From positions 703-40,832 of the IMG/VR virus record IMGVR_UViG_3300012001_000014: a DNA stretch of 40,130 bases. The stretch is one strand, 5' to 3'. A model generated the notes under the pieces. The model searched no databases, had not been told where the DNA came from, and was given only the letters and a program-made list of their open reading frames with translations. Of this stretch, positions 12,323 through 22,100 are shown piece by piece. The first letter of the stretch is position 1; the number at the start of each line of letters is the position of its first letter. A program made the position numbers and the translations under genes. This stretch comes from a virus.

Positions 12323-12747
12323 GGTGCTTTAGGTGTTACCAGTTTGTCAACCCCGATACCAACCCCTGCGCCTAATGCTGCTGCGCCAAGTCCGGGCGCT
12401 ACTAGCGCGGGAGCAAGTGCGGGTAGTAAGGGGGCTAGTACTGCTGCCACAGCCGCTTTAGTAGCCTCAGTGACGGCGCTAGTGAAGGCTTCGGCTGCGA
12501 TTTTTTGACCAGCGAACGCGGCCACACCTTGCTCTTTCAAGTCTACGGTATAGTTATCGCCTTGCTTTGTGACATGGGCTTCAAGGTTAGCGATCTCTTT
12601 ACCGTTGCGCACATCCACAGCGCAGCATACGACTTGGCCGTTGCTATCGGTAAAAGGTTTGACGGAGTACGACGCATTACCCGCGTATTGCAGACTCGGG
12701 CAAGCGGTAAGTAATAATACTAGGGGTAATACTAAAAGTGCTTTCAT
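12319..12747 (-). CDS. Lipoprotein of the lysis region
   Basis: The first 16 residues form a lipoprotein signal (MKALLVLPLVLLLTAC) with lipobox LTAC and C16 as the lipidated residue. The middle (residues about 25-80) is beta-like with two adjacent cysteines (VVCCAV). The C-terminal third is a long Ala/Leu/Pro/Gly-rich hydrophobic stretch that could span a membrane. It could act as an outer-membrane partner in lysis, but at 142 residues with a hydrophobic C-terminus it does not look like a normal o-spanin. It is coupled by ATGA overlaps on both sides. Confidence 0.7.
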   Translation of the reverse strand: MKALLVLPLVLLLTACPSLQYAGNASYSVKPFTDSNGQVVCCAVDVRNGKEIANLEAHVTKQGDNYTVDLKEQGVAAFAGQKIAAEAFTSAVTEATKAAVAAVLAPLLPALAPALVAPGLGAAALGAGVGIGVDKLVTPKAP

Positions 12748-12911
12748 GGCTTATCTCCTTGGTTTAAATGGTAGACACCTAAGCCAACCAGCGCAAGCTG
12801 ACAGGCATTGATTAGGGGTTCTATTGGTGACAGGTTCAGGTATACCGCAGTAGTCCATACGGCTACGGCTGTGACGCCTACCGTTAATTTTACTATTAGT
12901 TGTACGTCCAT
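12744..12911 (-). CDS. Small two-segment membrane protein, candidate holin
   Basis: ATG 12911 is chosen: AAAGGA lies about 8-10 bases upstream, and it starts just after the previous stop, whereas the longer frame from 12935 overlaps that gene. The 55-residue product has two hydrophobic segments (about 4-24 and 34-50) and a short charged tail (NQGDKP), as in class II holins. Position between the endolysin block and the lipoprotein supports a lysis role; no sequence family is recognised. Confidence 0.55.
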   Translation of the reverse strand: MDVQLIVKLTVGVTAVAVWTTAVYLNLSPIEPLINACQLALVGLGVYHLNQGDKP

Positions 12912-12912
12912 T

Positions 12913-13386
12913 TTAGTTACATCCTTTCGGGTCAATATACTTGGTATATCCGCCTACCCAATCGGTTGTGAGGATAGCCCCAGCTTGGTCAATGGTAAGG
13001 GTTTTATCCGTACAGATTAAGTGGTGTAGCTTTACTTCTAATAAATCTTTCTGGTGGGCATTGCACGGTCCTTCGTACGATTGTATCTGAAGGTTGCCGA
13101 TAACGTCAGCGCCACCGCCCGTCAAGGCCCATACGTGGTCTACTTCATCGCATACATTGCTAGGCCCAGTACATTCAGGTGAGTGCCTAGGAGTCACCCC
13201 GGCTGCGGCGTAGACTGCTTTCTTTGTAGCTTCTGAGGTATGCCTTACCAGCTTCGTGCTAGTGGTGCATAGCTCTTGCATACCTACCGTACGACTTACG
13301 CTGTCGGCTTTGGCATAGTTTATGCATACGCCATCCCATACCAAAAAGCCAATAAAAACTGCGATTGTAATCTTATGCGATTTCAT
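12913..13386 (-). CDS. Secreted HNH-like nuclease family protein
   Basis: The N-terminus (residues 1-28) has a hydrophobic core and an AKA-type cleavage site, so the protein is probably exported. The mature part contains EVDHVWALTGGGADVIGNLQ (D83, H84, N98), then GPCNAHQKD (H111) and a C-terminal helix with DW. This is the pattern of bacterial secreted HNH-fold proteins (E-x-DH-x-PL-x-GG...NL...A..KD.LE). Six or more cysteines suggest disulfides. It could digest DNA in the periplasm or after lysis. It overlaps the endolysin gene by 4 bases and so is expressed with it. Confidence 0.65.
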   Translation of the reverse strand: MKSHKITIAVFIGFLVWDGVCINYAKADSVSRTVGMQELCTTSTKLVRHTSEATKKAVYAAAGVTPRHSPECTGPSNVCDEVDHVWALTGGGADVIGNLQIQSYEGPCNAHQKDLLEVKLHHLICTDKTLTIDQAGAILTTDWVGGYTKYIDPKGCN

Positions 13387-13925
13387 ATAGTTACCCTATT
13401 TAATAACCAACCAAAGATAAATTCTTCGTTCTTCTGGTACTTCTCCACTAGCTCAATGTAGTGTGTACCTTGCAAGCAGTTCATAGCCCTTAGTAGTACC
13501 AGTTCGCCGTTGGTGTTGTGAGTCTTCAGGTAAGTACTAAGCGCTAGGATTGAAGCGGGGCCTATGATACCGTCCAGCGCCATATTCGGATGACCCTGCA
13601 CGATGTTGTTCAGTGAATTAAGTGCACGTTGGAATACCTTCGTCGCCGTACCTTGACCGCAATTTACGCCGGTGTCAATTAATTCTGCCCCGATACGTTC
13701 GTTAATATTGTAGACCAAGTGAAAATTCCAGTCTAGCACGTACTGTTTAGTGTAGATCATTACCGCGATAGCGCGAGGCATATCCTTCATCGCGCCAAGG
13801 TAGCCATAGTGTCTGGCCGTCGAGAGCGTGATACCGAAGTTTGTTTCGCCGCCCGAGTCGTTAGGGTTATTAGAATAACCCCCTTCTGTCGTTATCACCT
13901 TATCAATGATACCGGCTAGGCTCAT
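13383..13925 (-). CDS. GH108 family endolysin (peptidoglycan hydrolase)
   Basis: The 180-residue protein begins with ITTEGGYSNNPNDSGGETNFG, the GH108 signature with catalytic E14 in EGGY. The C-terminal part (about 95-180, with DGIIGPASILALSTY) matches the PG_binding_3-type domain usually fused to it. Family members cleave peptidoglycan glycan strands. There is no signal peptide, so release through a holin is expected. The start overlaps the upstream membrane-protein gene by ATGA and the stop overlaps the HNH gene. Confidence 0.92.
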   Translation of the reverse strand: MSLAGIIDKVITTEGGYSNNPNDSGGETNFGITLSTARHYGYLGAMKDMPRAIAVMIYTKQYVLDWNFHLVYNINERIGAELIDTGVNCGQGTATKVFQRALNSLNNIVQGHPNMALDGIIGPASILALSTYLKTHNTNGELVLLRAMNCLQGTHYIELVEKYQKNEEFIFGWLLNRVTI

Positions 13926-14239
13926 GGCTGTTCACCTGTTAGAGTCGCTTTCCTGCGTACTGAGTAATTATCGGAACGTATAGGCGCGTGGTTATACGCC
14001 CGCAGGTCATCACGTATATCCCTTAGAGTCTGATTGGTTACTGTCATTTGCTGCTCTTGACGGGCTAGCCGTTCGGGTAATAAGCTTAATACCGTTTGTT
14101 GTTCTTCGAGTACCTTCAGGCGCTCGTCAGCCTTTGCTGTGTAGGAGGCAATCCACCACACAATACCGAACATTTGTATTACTATTACCCACAGTAAACC
14201 TGTAGAAATTCGGTATGTCAGTGTTGATTCACTCGCCAT
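13922..14239 (-). CDS. Membrane protein with coiled coil; spanin- or holin-like
   Basis: There is one N-terminal membrane segment (residues about 12-32, LLWVIVIQMFGIVWWIASY) followed by a long charged helix with heptad spacing (about 35-80: ERLKVLEEQQTVLSLLPERLARQEQQM). This layout fits an inner-membrane spanin or a phage membrane protein placed before the endolysin. The short C-terminus is basic. It overlaps the endolysin start, supporting a lysis role. No family is assigned. Confidence 0.55.
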   Translation of the reverse strand: MASESTLTYRISTGLLWVIVIQMFGIVWWIASYTAKADERLKVLEEQQTVLSLLPERLARQEQQMTVTNQTLRDIRDDLRAYNHAPIRSDNYSVRRKATLTGEQP

Positions 14240-14260
14240 AATATTACCCTCCTCTTAGTG

Positions 14261-14629
14261 TTATACGGTACCTTTCAAGGCCCACATTTGATCTAACTGG
14301 TCATCTGAAATACCCAGAGCTAAAGCTGCTGCGGCAAGTACTGGGTCTAGACGTTCGTAATCTGCTGCGCATTCCCAAGCGTCCTTGTTCTCTTGGGTTG
14401 AGGTAGCGATAAAGGCTTCTACTGCTGCACGAAGGCCAACCTTAGTGAGGATTTTGCGAACATCCCATTTGGATAGCGTTGGAATTGAAGCTCGCTTTAA
14501 AATTTCGTTAAATACCCATTCGCTATTAATATATTCATGAAACTCATCTGGCCTTTCTATAACATCTATATCATTTGGGGATATTTTGTCGCCAACGTAA
14601 TAACCAATATTTTCATTGATATATGGCAT
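14261..14629 (-). CDS. Putative tail fibre assembly protein
   Basis: The 122-residue acidic protein follows directly after the fibre gene (TAATG-type overlap at 14629). The C-terminal half (KVGLRAAVEAFIATSTQENKDAWECAADYERLDP) resembles phage tail fibre chaperone-like proteins with a helical D-x-W core. The 5' part of the gene (about 14480-14629) is markedly AT-rich compared with its surroundings, suggesting exchange together with the receptor-binding fibre. The assignment rests on position and general similarity. Confidence 0.5.
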   Translation of the reverse strand: MPYINENIGYYVGDKISPNDIDVIERPDEFHEYINSEWVFNEILKRASIPTLSKWDVRKILTKVGLRAAVEAFIATSTQENKDAWECAADYERLDPVLAAAALALGISDDQLDQMWALKGTV

Positions 14630-16059
14630 TATAAGTTCCTTTTAGCTGTGATTTTGTATTTCCAATCGGCAGCAGTCAATGTACAAAAACCTCCAGTAGA
14701 TGCATTGGCGACAAGGTATCCGCTATTGGAGCCTCGTCTATTAATAACAGTATTTTTCAACTTCAGTATGGATGGATTGTATGGGATGTTTGTAGCAGAA
14801 GTTTGCGGATTATCTAACATATCTCCAATAGAATAACCCTGTTCTGCGGTAGTGCATTGGATTGTTTCCGTAATAGTAACTTCTTGCGTGCCCATATTAT
14901 GATTTTTTGTGTAAGCTGCCGTCGCTGCTATCAGCGTTGCTGTATAGCCAGAATCATACTGTCCAGCATAAGCCCGTACACGAATCGCTGAAATATTGGC
15001 CGCACCGCAATCAACCTCTGCAACAATAATTCTGTTACTTTGAACTGCCGTTGCACCATTACCTAAATACATGATGTGATTAAGGTAATCGTAGGTGTAT
15101 TGATTATTTGTGATAGGAATCGTGCCACCATACTGGAATGCATCTGCAACTATGACAAAACCAGCAGTATCAGCTACGGTGTCATACCAGATATAGTTAG
15201 TCTGTGATACCGTCAAGCCAGCAACGGTTAAATCGGTCGAACGTACTTTATTCAGATTTCTCTGTGAACCATCAGTATTAAAGCCATTTCCTACCGTTGC
15301 CATAAATGCAGATGTTGAACCTTTTAACGTACAGCCAGTGGCAGCAGATGTGCCAATTTGCGACTGTGGAATCAGGTCAGCAATACCAGTTGCAGTTACA
15401 GGGCCATATACTACGCATTGACGGACAGGTACATCAGTTCTAACTGCTGGGGTTAATGGATTAAGTAAGATTACATCCGTACCGTCATACCAGTTATCAG
15501 TGACTTGATTAATTAATGCTTGGGCTGAGGTGACAAATTGCTTATTGCCTGAAGCATCGTAATATTTCCAGTTCTTAGCACCTAATGCGTTCCAATTCAT
15601 AGTCGGTGAACCAGTAGGCGTGGCATTTAACGTTAAGGCTAGTCTAACATTAGTGTAAGTAGTCAGTGCTGGCGAGGCTGTAACCGTATAGGCTGACGAT
15701 GTTCCTCCAGTGGTATATGCCGTATATGTTTGATTAGCTAGGCTAGACTTATTTACACCTTGTAGATTTGATAGGGAAACACCAGCATCAATAACATCGG
15801 ATAAATTGTTAGCGGGTAATAAACCGCTAGCGCCTTGTTGAGCGAATAAAGCCCAAAGCCCAGCGGCCAGATCAGTTGCGAAAGACGCCCCAGCTATGTT
15901 ATTTACTAGGCATACGTACGTAGAACCGCCATAGGACACCAGATTATTAATAACGTAGTCCACTGTACCCGTAATCCATGCGCCGCGCCAAGACCAACCG
16001 AGTATTGTCGGTGGAACTGGCGGGGTAGTAGCGTTACCGTTGCGGTCAGTCTGGCTCAT
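14629..16059 (-). CDS. Tail fibre / receptor-binding protein
   Basis: The 476-residue protein starts with AAGGACAC upstream of ATG 16059. Residues about 20-75 (WSWRGAWITGTVDYVINNLV, then a YVCL and GLWALFAQQG stretch) resemble the small aromatic carbohydrate-binding repeat found in phage fibres. Residues about 78-110 (GLLPANNLSDVIDAGVSLSN) are a typical fibre linker. The remainder is Thr/Ser/Asn-rich and beta-like, with no catalytic signature. It is probably a second receptor-binding fibre, separate from the spike at the right edge, with the following gene as its chaperone. Confidence 0.7.
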   Translation of the reverse strand: MSQTDRNGNATTPPVPPTILGWSWRGAWITGTVDYVINNLVSYGGSTYVCLVNNIAGASFATDLAAGLWALFAQQGASGLLPANNLSDVIDAGVSLSNLQGVNKSSLANQTYTAYTTGGTSSAYTVTASPALTTYTNVRLALTLNATPTGSPTMNWNALGAKNWKYYDASGNKQFVTSAQALINQVTDNWYDGTDVILLNPLTPAVRTDVPVRQCVVYGPVTATGIADLIPQSQIGTSAATGCTLKGSTSAFMATVGNGFNTDGSQRNLNKVRSTDLTVAGLTVSQTNYIWYDTVADTAGFVIVADAFQYGGTIPITNNQYTYDYLNHIMYLGNGATAVQSNRIIVAEVDCGAANISAIRVRAYAGQYDSGYTATLIAATAAYTKNHNMGTQEVTITETIQCTTAEQGYSIGDMLDNPQTSATNIPYNPSILKLKNTVINRRGSNSGYLVANASTGGFCTLTAADWKYKITAKRNL

Positions 16060-16107
16060 TGGTAGTGTCCTTTTTCGTGACTATACACGTCTAGATTAAA
16101 ACTTCAA

Positions 16108-19100
16108 CTACTGTTGCTTATCGCCATGGCCTTTGACAAACCCTTCGGCAAAATCCCAAGCGTCTTGTGGATGCTCGTAGCCTGTCTGCACGTTCCGAAG
16201 GTATTGGATAGAAGCACCTGCTTGACCTAACCCCGGTATATGCGTGAAAGTACCTAAAGCGTCGGCGGTATCACGGATGCCCGTGTGCACGTCACGCTCT
16301 TGTGCAACCTTAACTGCGTCGATAATAGGTTTGGTTAAAGACGATAAAGCTGATTCTATGCCGAGAAGACCAGCACCACGGTAGCCTTGAACCATTTTCC
16401 AAGCGTCACGAATACCGGGTAGGATACCTGCTACTTCATCGGCCGCAGCCTTTGCCATCCACCATAACGGGCCGTGCTTGTCGTTCATCGGGTTACCTTC
16501 GATCAAATATGCCGTCATAAAAGCGGGCACCATCACGGCCATAAAGCCCTTGCCTAGCGCTTCTGGTTTTGAGTAGCCTTGCGTTTTCAATTCGTCGAAC
16601 ATATTAGCCGTTTGGCCGTAAGTGTTATTCATGAAGCCATAAAGCGTGGTCATCATCTTAATTGCTTCGTTGCGTTCATTCATAATCAACGAACGTGCTG
16701 TTTCAATCTGTGCGCCGTGCGCTTCGCGTACTACTTTATTGGCGTAGTTAACTGCCTCTTGCTCTGACATTGGCTTACCCGTACCACCCTTATTGACCGG
16801 TAGCCCTTCGGTAATACCCCGATTGTAAGCGGCCCATGCTGTCGGTACGGCAGTCATGAAGTCCGTAGCTGCAACACCCGCATGTCCAAAGCGATGGGCC
16901 TTATCCATGAATGACTCAGGTTCAAACATGGACTGCGAGAGTTCTTTGTAATCACGGTCCTGTTGCATCCAGCGTGCCGCGAGTTCAGGGAACTTGGCGA
17001 TACCATCCTGAGCTTGCTTGATCGGTGAAGTAGCCATATCCCGTACGGCGGCGGCTAGGTATTTTTCAGACCCTACAAAGTAGCCAGTAGTCTTCAACCC
17101 GGCGGCGCTACTATGTTTTAGTATGGTCATGACACGGAAACCAATACCATTGATTACCAACCCCGTACGTGTGTACGACATGGCCTTGGAGAAGGCTTGT
17201 GCGCCCCGTTCCTGCGCGGCTGAGTTGGCCGCGTTGCCTAACCATTGGCGCATACCCGTATAGGCTTCTGGCCCGTAGGTCAACTGAAACTGGTTCCTGA
17301 AGTCTGGGTGTTCTATGATCTTGTGCACGTCTATTATAGCCTCGCGGTATGACAGGTCGTGTATTGATTCCTGCATGGTCTTGGCTATATTCGTATAATC
17401 AAGGTCTACACGATCAGTGTAGCTAGCTAGCCGATTATTCAGTGAGCCATTGGTCGTTACATCGTTGCGGAAGTAATTAGGACCAAATAAGCCCTCCGTT
17501 TGCCCAGAGGCTATAACTTGGCCTTGTTTATTACCAAGTTTTGAGCGTAATGGGTCGTATTTTATAGGCGCATAGCCGCCCTTCATTTCACCGAACTGGG
17601 TGTTGAATGGGCGTGGTTCTATCTTATTTGGTTGAATGTTACCAAGCCTATCTGTCATAGCCTGTATTTCAGGGTAATCGGCGTCGAACTTATCCCAGAT
17701 AGTTTGAACTGCTGACCAGTCTTTTTCAGCCATGTGTTCGTGCAGTAGCTTGGAAACATTAGCCGGTTCCCAATTCCAACCTTTGGTAAGCTTGCTAAAA
17801 TTAGACTCGTTACCTACGTGCAATGCGATACCAATTAACTGCTTGCGAGTCAAGTCCATCATTTTGTTACCGAGATCGGGGTCTTGCAGGTACTTATTGT
17901 CAATCTTATCGTGCATACTTTCTTGCCAGTCTTTACCCAACCGTTCCCCTTCGGCTTCAAAGAACTTGGATAAAGCTTTTTGACGGCTCATTTTGGTATA
18001 AGTGGCATTGAACATGCGATCATAAACATACCTACCGAATGGGCCGAATAGCTCATGCATGTCGTATTGGTTACGTTTGTATTCTTCAGGCTTCATTTCG
18101 ACCAGAAGGCTATGAAACCATGATTTCATCTTTTCAAACGTAACTTTGGCTTTACTATCAAAACGATCAGAAGGTTTTATCAATATCTCTTCAGGCGTGT
18201 ACTTAGATCCACGTGCTAGTAATTTTGGTAGAAATTTCGTTTTAACAACGGCGTCTACGTCTTCACGCTTGCCATTTACCGTAATCGTTTTAAGTTGTTG
18301 GCCTATCTTTTCCATCGAGCGTATTGAGTCTACTACACCACGGAACTCTTCTACCGTAAGCTTCTGGTAAGACTGGGGGCGACCTTCATTCAGAACGGCG
18401 TCGGATAAGGCGGGTGAATAACCCCCCTCGGCCATAGCGGTTGCCCAAGTCTTAAGCGCAACCTTCTCGGCTGAAGGCTGCATGGTAGGGTTCTTACGCA
18501 AGTCGAAGCGATCTATCGTTGATAGTATCTGGTCACGTACTTCAGGGTCCATCTTAAGTAGTACATCGCGCTTGTCGAAGCGCAATAGGTACTGGCGGCC
18601 CTTGTTGATATCGTCGGTAGCATCCATCGCTGCACGCGAAAGGCGATTGTTCAGTAATGCTGCGCGTTGCTGCTCTACCGCACCGCTAGGGTCTTTAGGC
18701 GCTAGCTTAAGCGCTTCTTTATTCGCTCTGGCTTCTGCGGCTGCGTACTGTGCTGGCCGCAAGTCTTCAATCACCTTACTGCTAATCGCGGTATTGGCTG
18801 CCTCTTTTGCCGCCGCGTTAATCTCACGCACTGGAACTGCGGATTTAGTAAGTATCTTAAGACCCGTTGCCATGAACTTAGCGCGAGCTTCGTTATGGAT
18901 AGCTACATCAGCGGCACGCGCGATGGAATTCTTATCGGACAATTCGCTATGCTGCTCAAGCATACGCTGATCGGTCATACCTTCGATCATATCCTTGCGG
19001 CTACCCTCGGCTTCGATAGCCTTATGCATATCGGCGCCATTCTGGTAGCCGAACTGCTCGGCAATTAAATCCTCGTCGGTACCCTTTCCCGCAGCCTTGA

Positions 19101-22100
19101 GCGCTTTTTTAGCTAGCTGGGCTGGCCTAGTATCAACCTCGGCGGTAATTTCAGCCTCAGCATCGCGCCGTTGAGTATTAGCCTCCCGTTGTAATGCCCG
19201 AAGCGCTTTGCTCTTGGCATTGCTCAACCACTTCATATCGCGCATTGACCTAGCTTGCATGGTACCGATAGCGTCTTGAGTTGCCTGATCGCCCTGCTCG
19301 GCGTAGGCTTTCCAAGTAGCTTCGTCTACGCCGTCTGGTTTGGTATCGAACAATTTTTTGTAACCGTTAAGGTCTTCAGCGCGTTTGATAGCCTCTTCGC
19401 TAGCAAACATACGATCAAAAACCTGACGTACTTCTGGCGCGATATCGGCAGGAGCGAGGTCTTTGTAGACATTCATCATCCAGGCCTTAACACGGCTGAA
19501 GACGCCTTGTAATTCTACCGAGGGGGCTTTACCTTCTAGAAAGTATTTTTCTAACCCCTCGGCAAACTGCTCATGCACAGCACGTTTGTTTTCAAAGTCT
19601 GAGTTATTCCAGCTATTTAAACGCGCTTCTGGGGTATCGCCGTTAACACCAAACTTTTCTAAAAGGGTGTCAAGGTCTTTGCGGGTAGCTTCTGACGCAC
19701 CCTCACGGCTGGCGAGAAAGTTCTTTAGTTCTAAGAAATGATGTCCAAGCTCATGGATGAACGTAGACAGATCGGCGCGGCGTGTTAATCCGATTGTGGC
19801 TGTTTCGGGATTATAGGTGCCTCGTTGGTCTTGGCCGTAGGTTCCTCGTCCGGCTTGTTCAACCCCGCCAGTAGCATCGGCCCCAGCCTCGCGCGGTATA
19901 ATTCGATCTGCTTCATTACCTCGGGAGGTATGGGCGAAGCCTTTTGCAACGGCTTCGCTAATGTTGCCTTTTTCATATTCACCTTTCAATGCTGACAGAA
20001 GAGTCTCTTCTAAGTCCTGTTTATCATTATACGCGTATTTATTAGCATCTGCTACACTTATTTCTTTGGCGTTACCTTTACCGAAGCTATTATCCAGTAC
20101 CGTTACCTTTACTCGTGGGTCGTCTTTATAGTCTTCGGCTATGCGCTGTACGGTATCGGCAGAACCAATATGCGTTGAAGCATGAGCTTCAATAGGCACC
20201 GTGCGTCCAGTACCGAAGTTGCGCTCTTGTTTCATAGCTCGGGGCAATGCGCCATTGACAAGCGCGTCTACTGCATGCCGTACAGTCAGTATGATATCCA
20301 CGGTTTTCCCAGCATCAAGCGCTTGTTCGACTTTGGCTTTTGAGCTGTCGTAGGTACTCATGTTGGTATCGTAAACTATCTGGGCTCCCCCCACAGCTTC
20401 AGGCATAGCTTTCAACAACGCGCTGGTTTTACCCGCGCCTGTACCCCCCGCCGTGAAGAGTACCGTAGGTAACTCACCCTCTTTCGGTGCCTCTTGCAGT
20501 TTTGCTGCGTATAAGTCCTTTACGAACTGGCTAGCTGGTCCATGCACTGCGGCCGATAGCGAACGGTCTTTCAAATAGTGTGGTGATAATTCACGCGCTA
20601 CGTCGGTATTGATAATCTTGCCGCCAAGTGCATCTGGCCGTGTGTTGTACTCGGCTACGGCTTTACTAAAATCTTGCAGTTTACCCGTAAGTGCCCTACC
20701 TATATCCTCAGAGTTTAAACCTTTTGGCGTTTGTTGGTTGTAGCTACGATCACCACCGAGTACGCTCTGCACGTCGAATGGCTTAAGAGCGAATAGCTCG
20801 GAAGCTTTCATGCCTTCTTTGGCCGCTTCATTCACGTAAGCCGCCGTTGCGATCTTGGCGTAAGTACTACTTACGTCATTCCGGTACATGCTGGTTTCTT
20901 TTATCTTTTGCAGAATGGTATTTTCTACCAGCTTATTATCCGCGCTAGAAGCCTCGTCCTTAGAAGCTGACTGAATTATCCTGTCGGCTGTCTCACTCAT
21001 CGTTTGTTGCTGCTTAGACTTTTCGTCGAGCATTTGCGCGTATGTCAACCCGTCTGGTGAAGTCTTGAGGTCGTTGATAATAGACTTCTCGGCTGGGTCG
21101 CCAGCCAAGTGGGTAGCGTAATCGGCAATAGAAATTTTTACGTCACCATTAGTACCAAGCGCTTCAGGTAACTGGCGCGCTACGTCTGGCATTTTCTGAT
21201 TTAATACCGCGTCGCTCCAACCTGCCTGATCTAATGACTCAGCAAGCTTCTTAGCGGGTACATAGACTTCGCTGGTGCCGTCCTCGGTCATCTTAGCTAC
21301 AAACTGGTTGAAGGCTTCAGGGGAATTCTTGCGTAGCTCACTAGCCTGAGCCAAGGCCGAAATATCCATCATAGACTCATGGCCTTGCTGAGCTTGTTCG
21401 ATTTTACTAGTTAGGGCTGCGTGATCTTGCACGGCGTTTTGGTACTCAGAGTAGTCGTGAGGGTTATGACCCATACCAACGCTCAAGAAGGCATTGGTTA
21501 AGCCTCCTACTACGTCAGCCGTTGGACTCCAAGGTTGTTGGTCTTCACTGGTAAGGTTATGCGCTGCCCGTTGCGCTTCAGTTAACGCTACTCCCGTAGG
21601 GATACCCGTCAGCCCCCTAGTTAAGACGCTACCTTGTGAGCCAATCGGCATGGATAGGGTCAATAGCGTAGACAGCATTTCTTTAGTCGCTTCTTTAGAA
21701 GCTAACCCCGCGTCACCCGTTTTAGCATAGACATCAGAGTACGTATTAGTCGCACTATCCGCTATTGGCAGCCAAGCCGCTTTTGAAGTATTACCAAAGG
21801 TATTAGCTAGGATGGTAGAGATTTTAGCAGACACCTCACCCGCTTTAGCTGGGATACTTGCGGGGCCAGTAGTGACCATTTCACCGAGCATTACCGCGGT
21901 ATTACCGAGGGCCTGAGCCACTTGATTGCCTAGAGGGGCATCACCTGTAAGCGTAAGGCGCTGTATATCAGCATTAAGCCCTGCTGTCACTGCTTGCCGC
22001 TGACTAGCGGGAGTTAGGTACCCTAGGGTATTTTCCCCAAACTTTGTAAGATTCTTCTGCCCGATAGCGATACCCGATAAGGCTGACGAACCTAGGCTTT

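Noticed and set aside
12320-12350. Minus-strand TTGACA as a late promoter
   Set aside because: It lies inside the lipoprotein gene, and no acceptable -10 occurs at 16-18 bases.
12319-12747. Lipoprotein as an ordinary o-spanin
   Set aside because: It is too long, with a hydrophobic Ala/Leu-rich C-terminal third and not the short Pro-rich form; only a general lysis-region lipoprotein call is safe.
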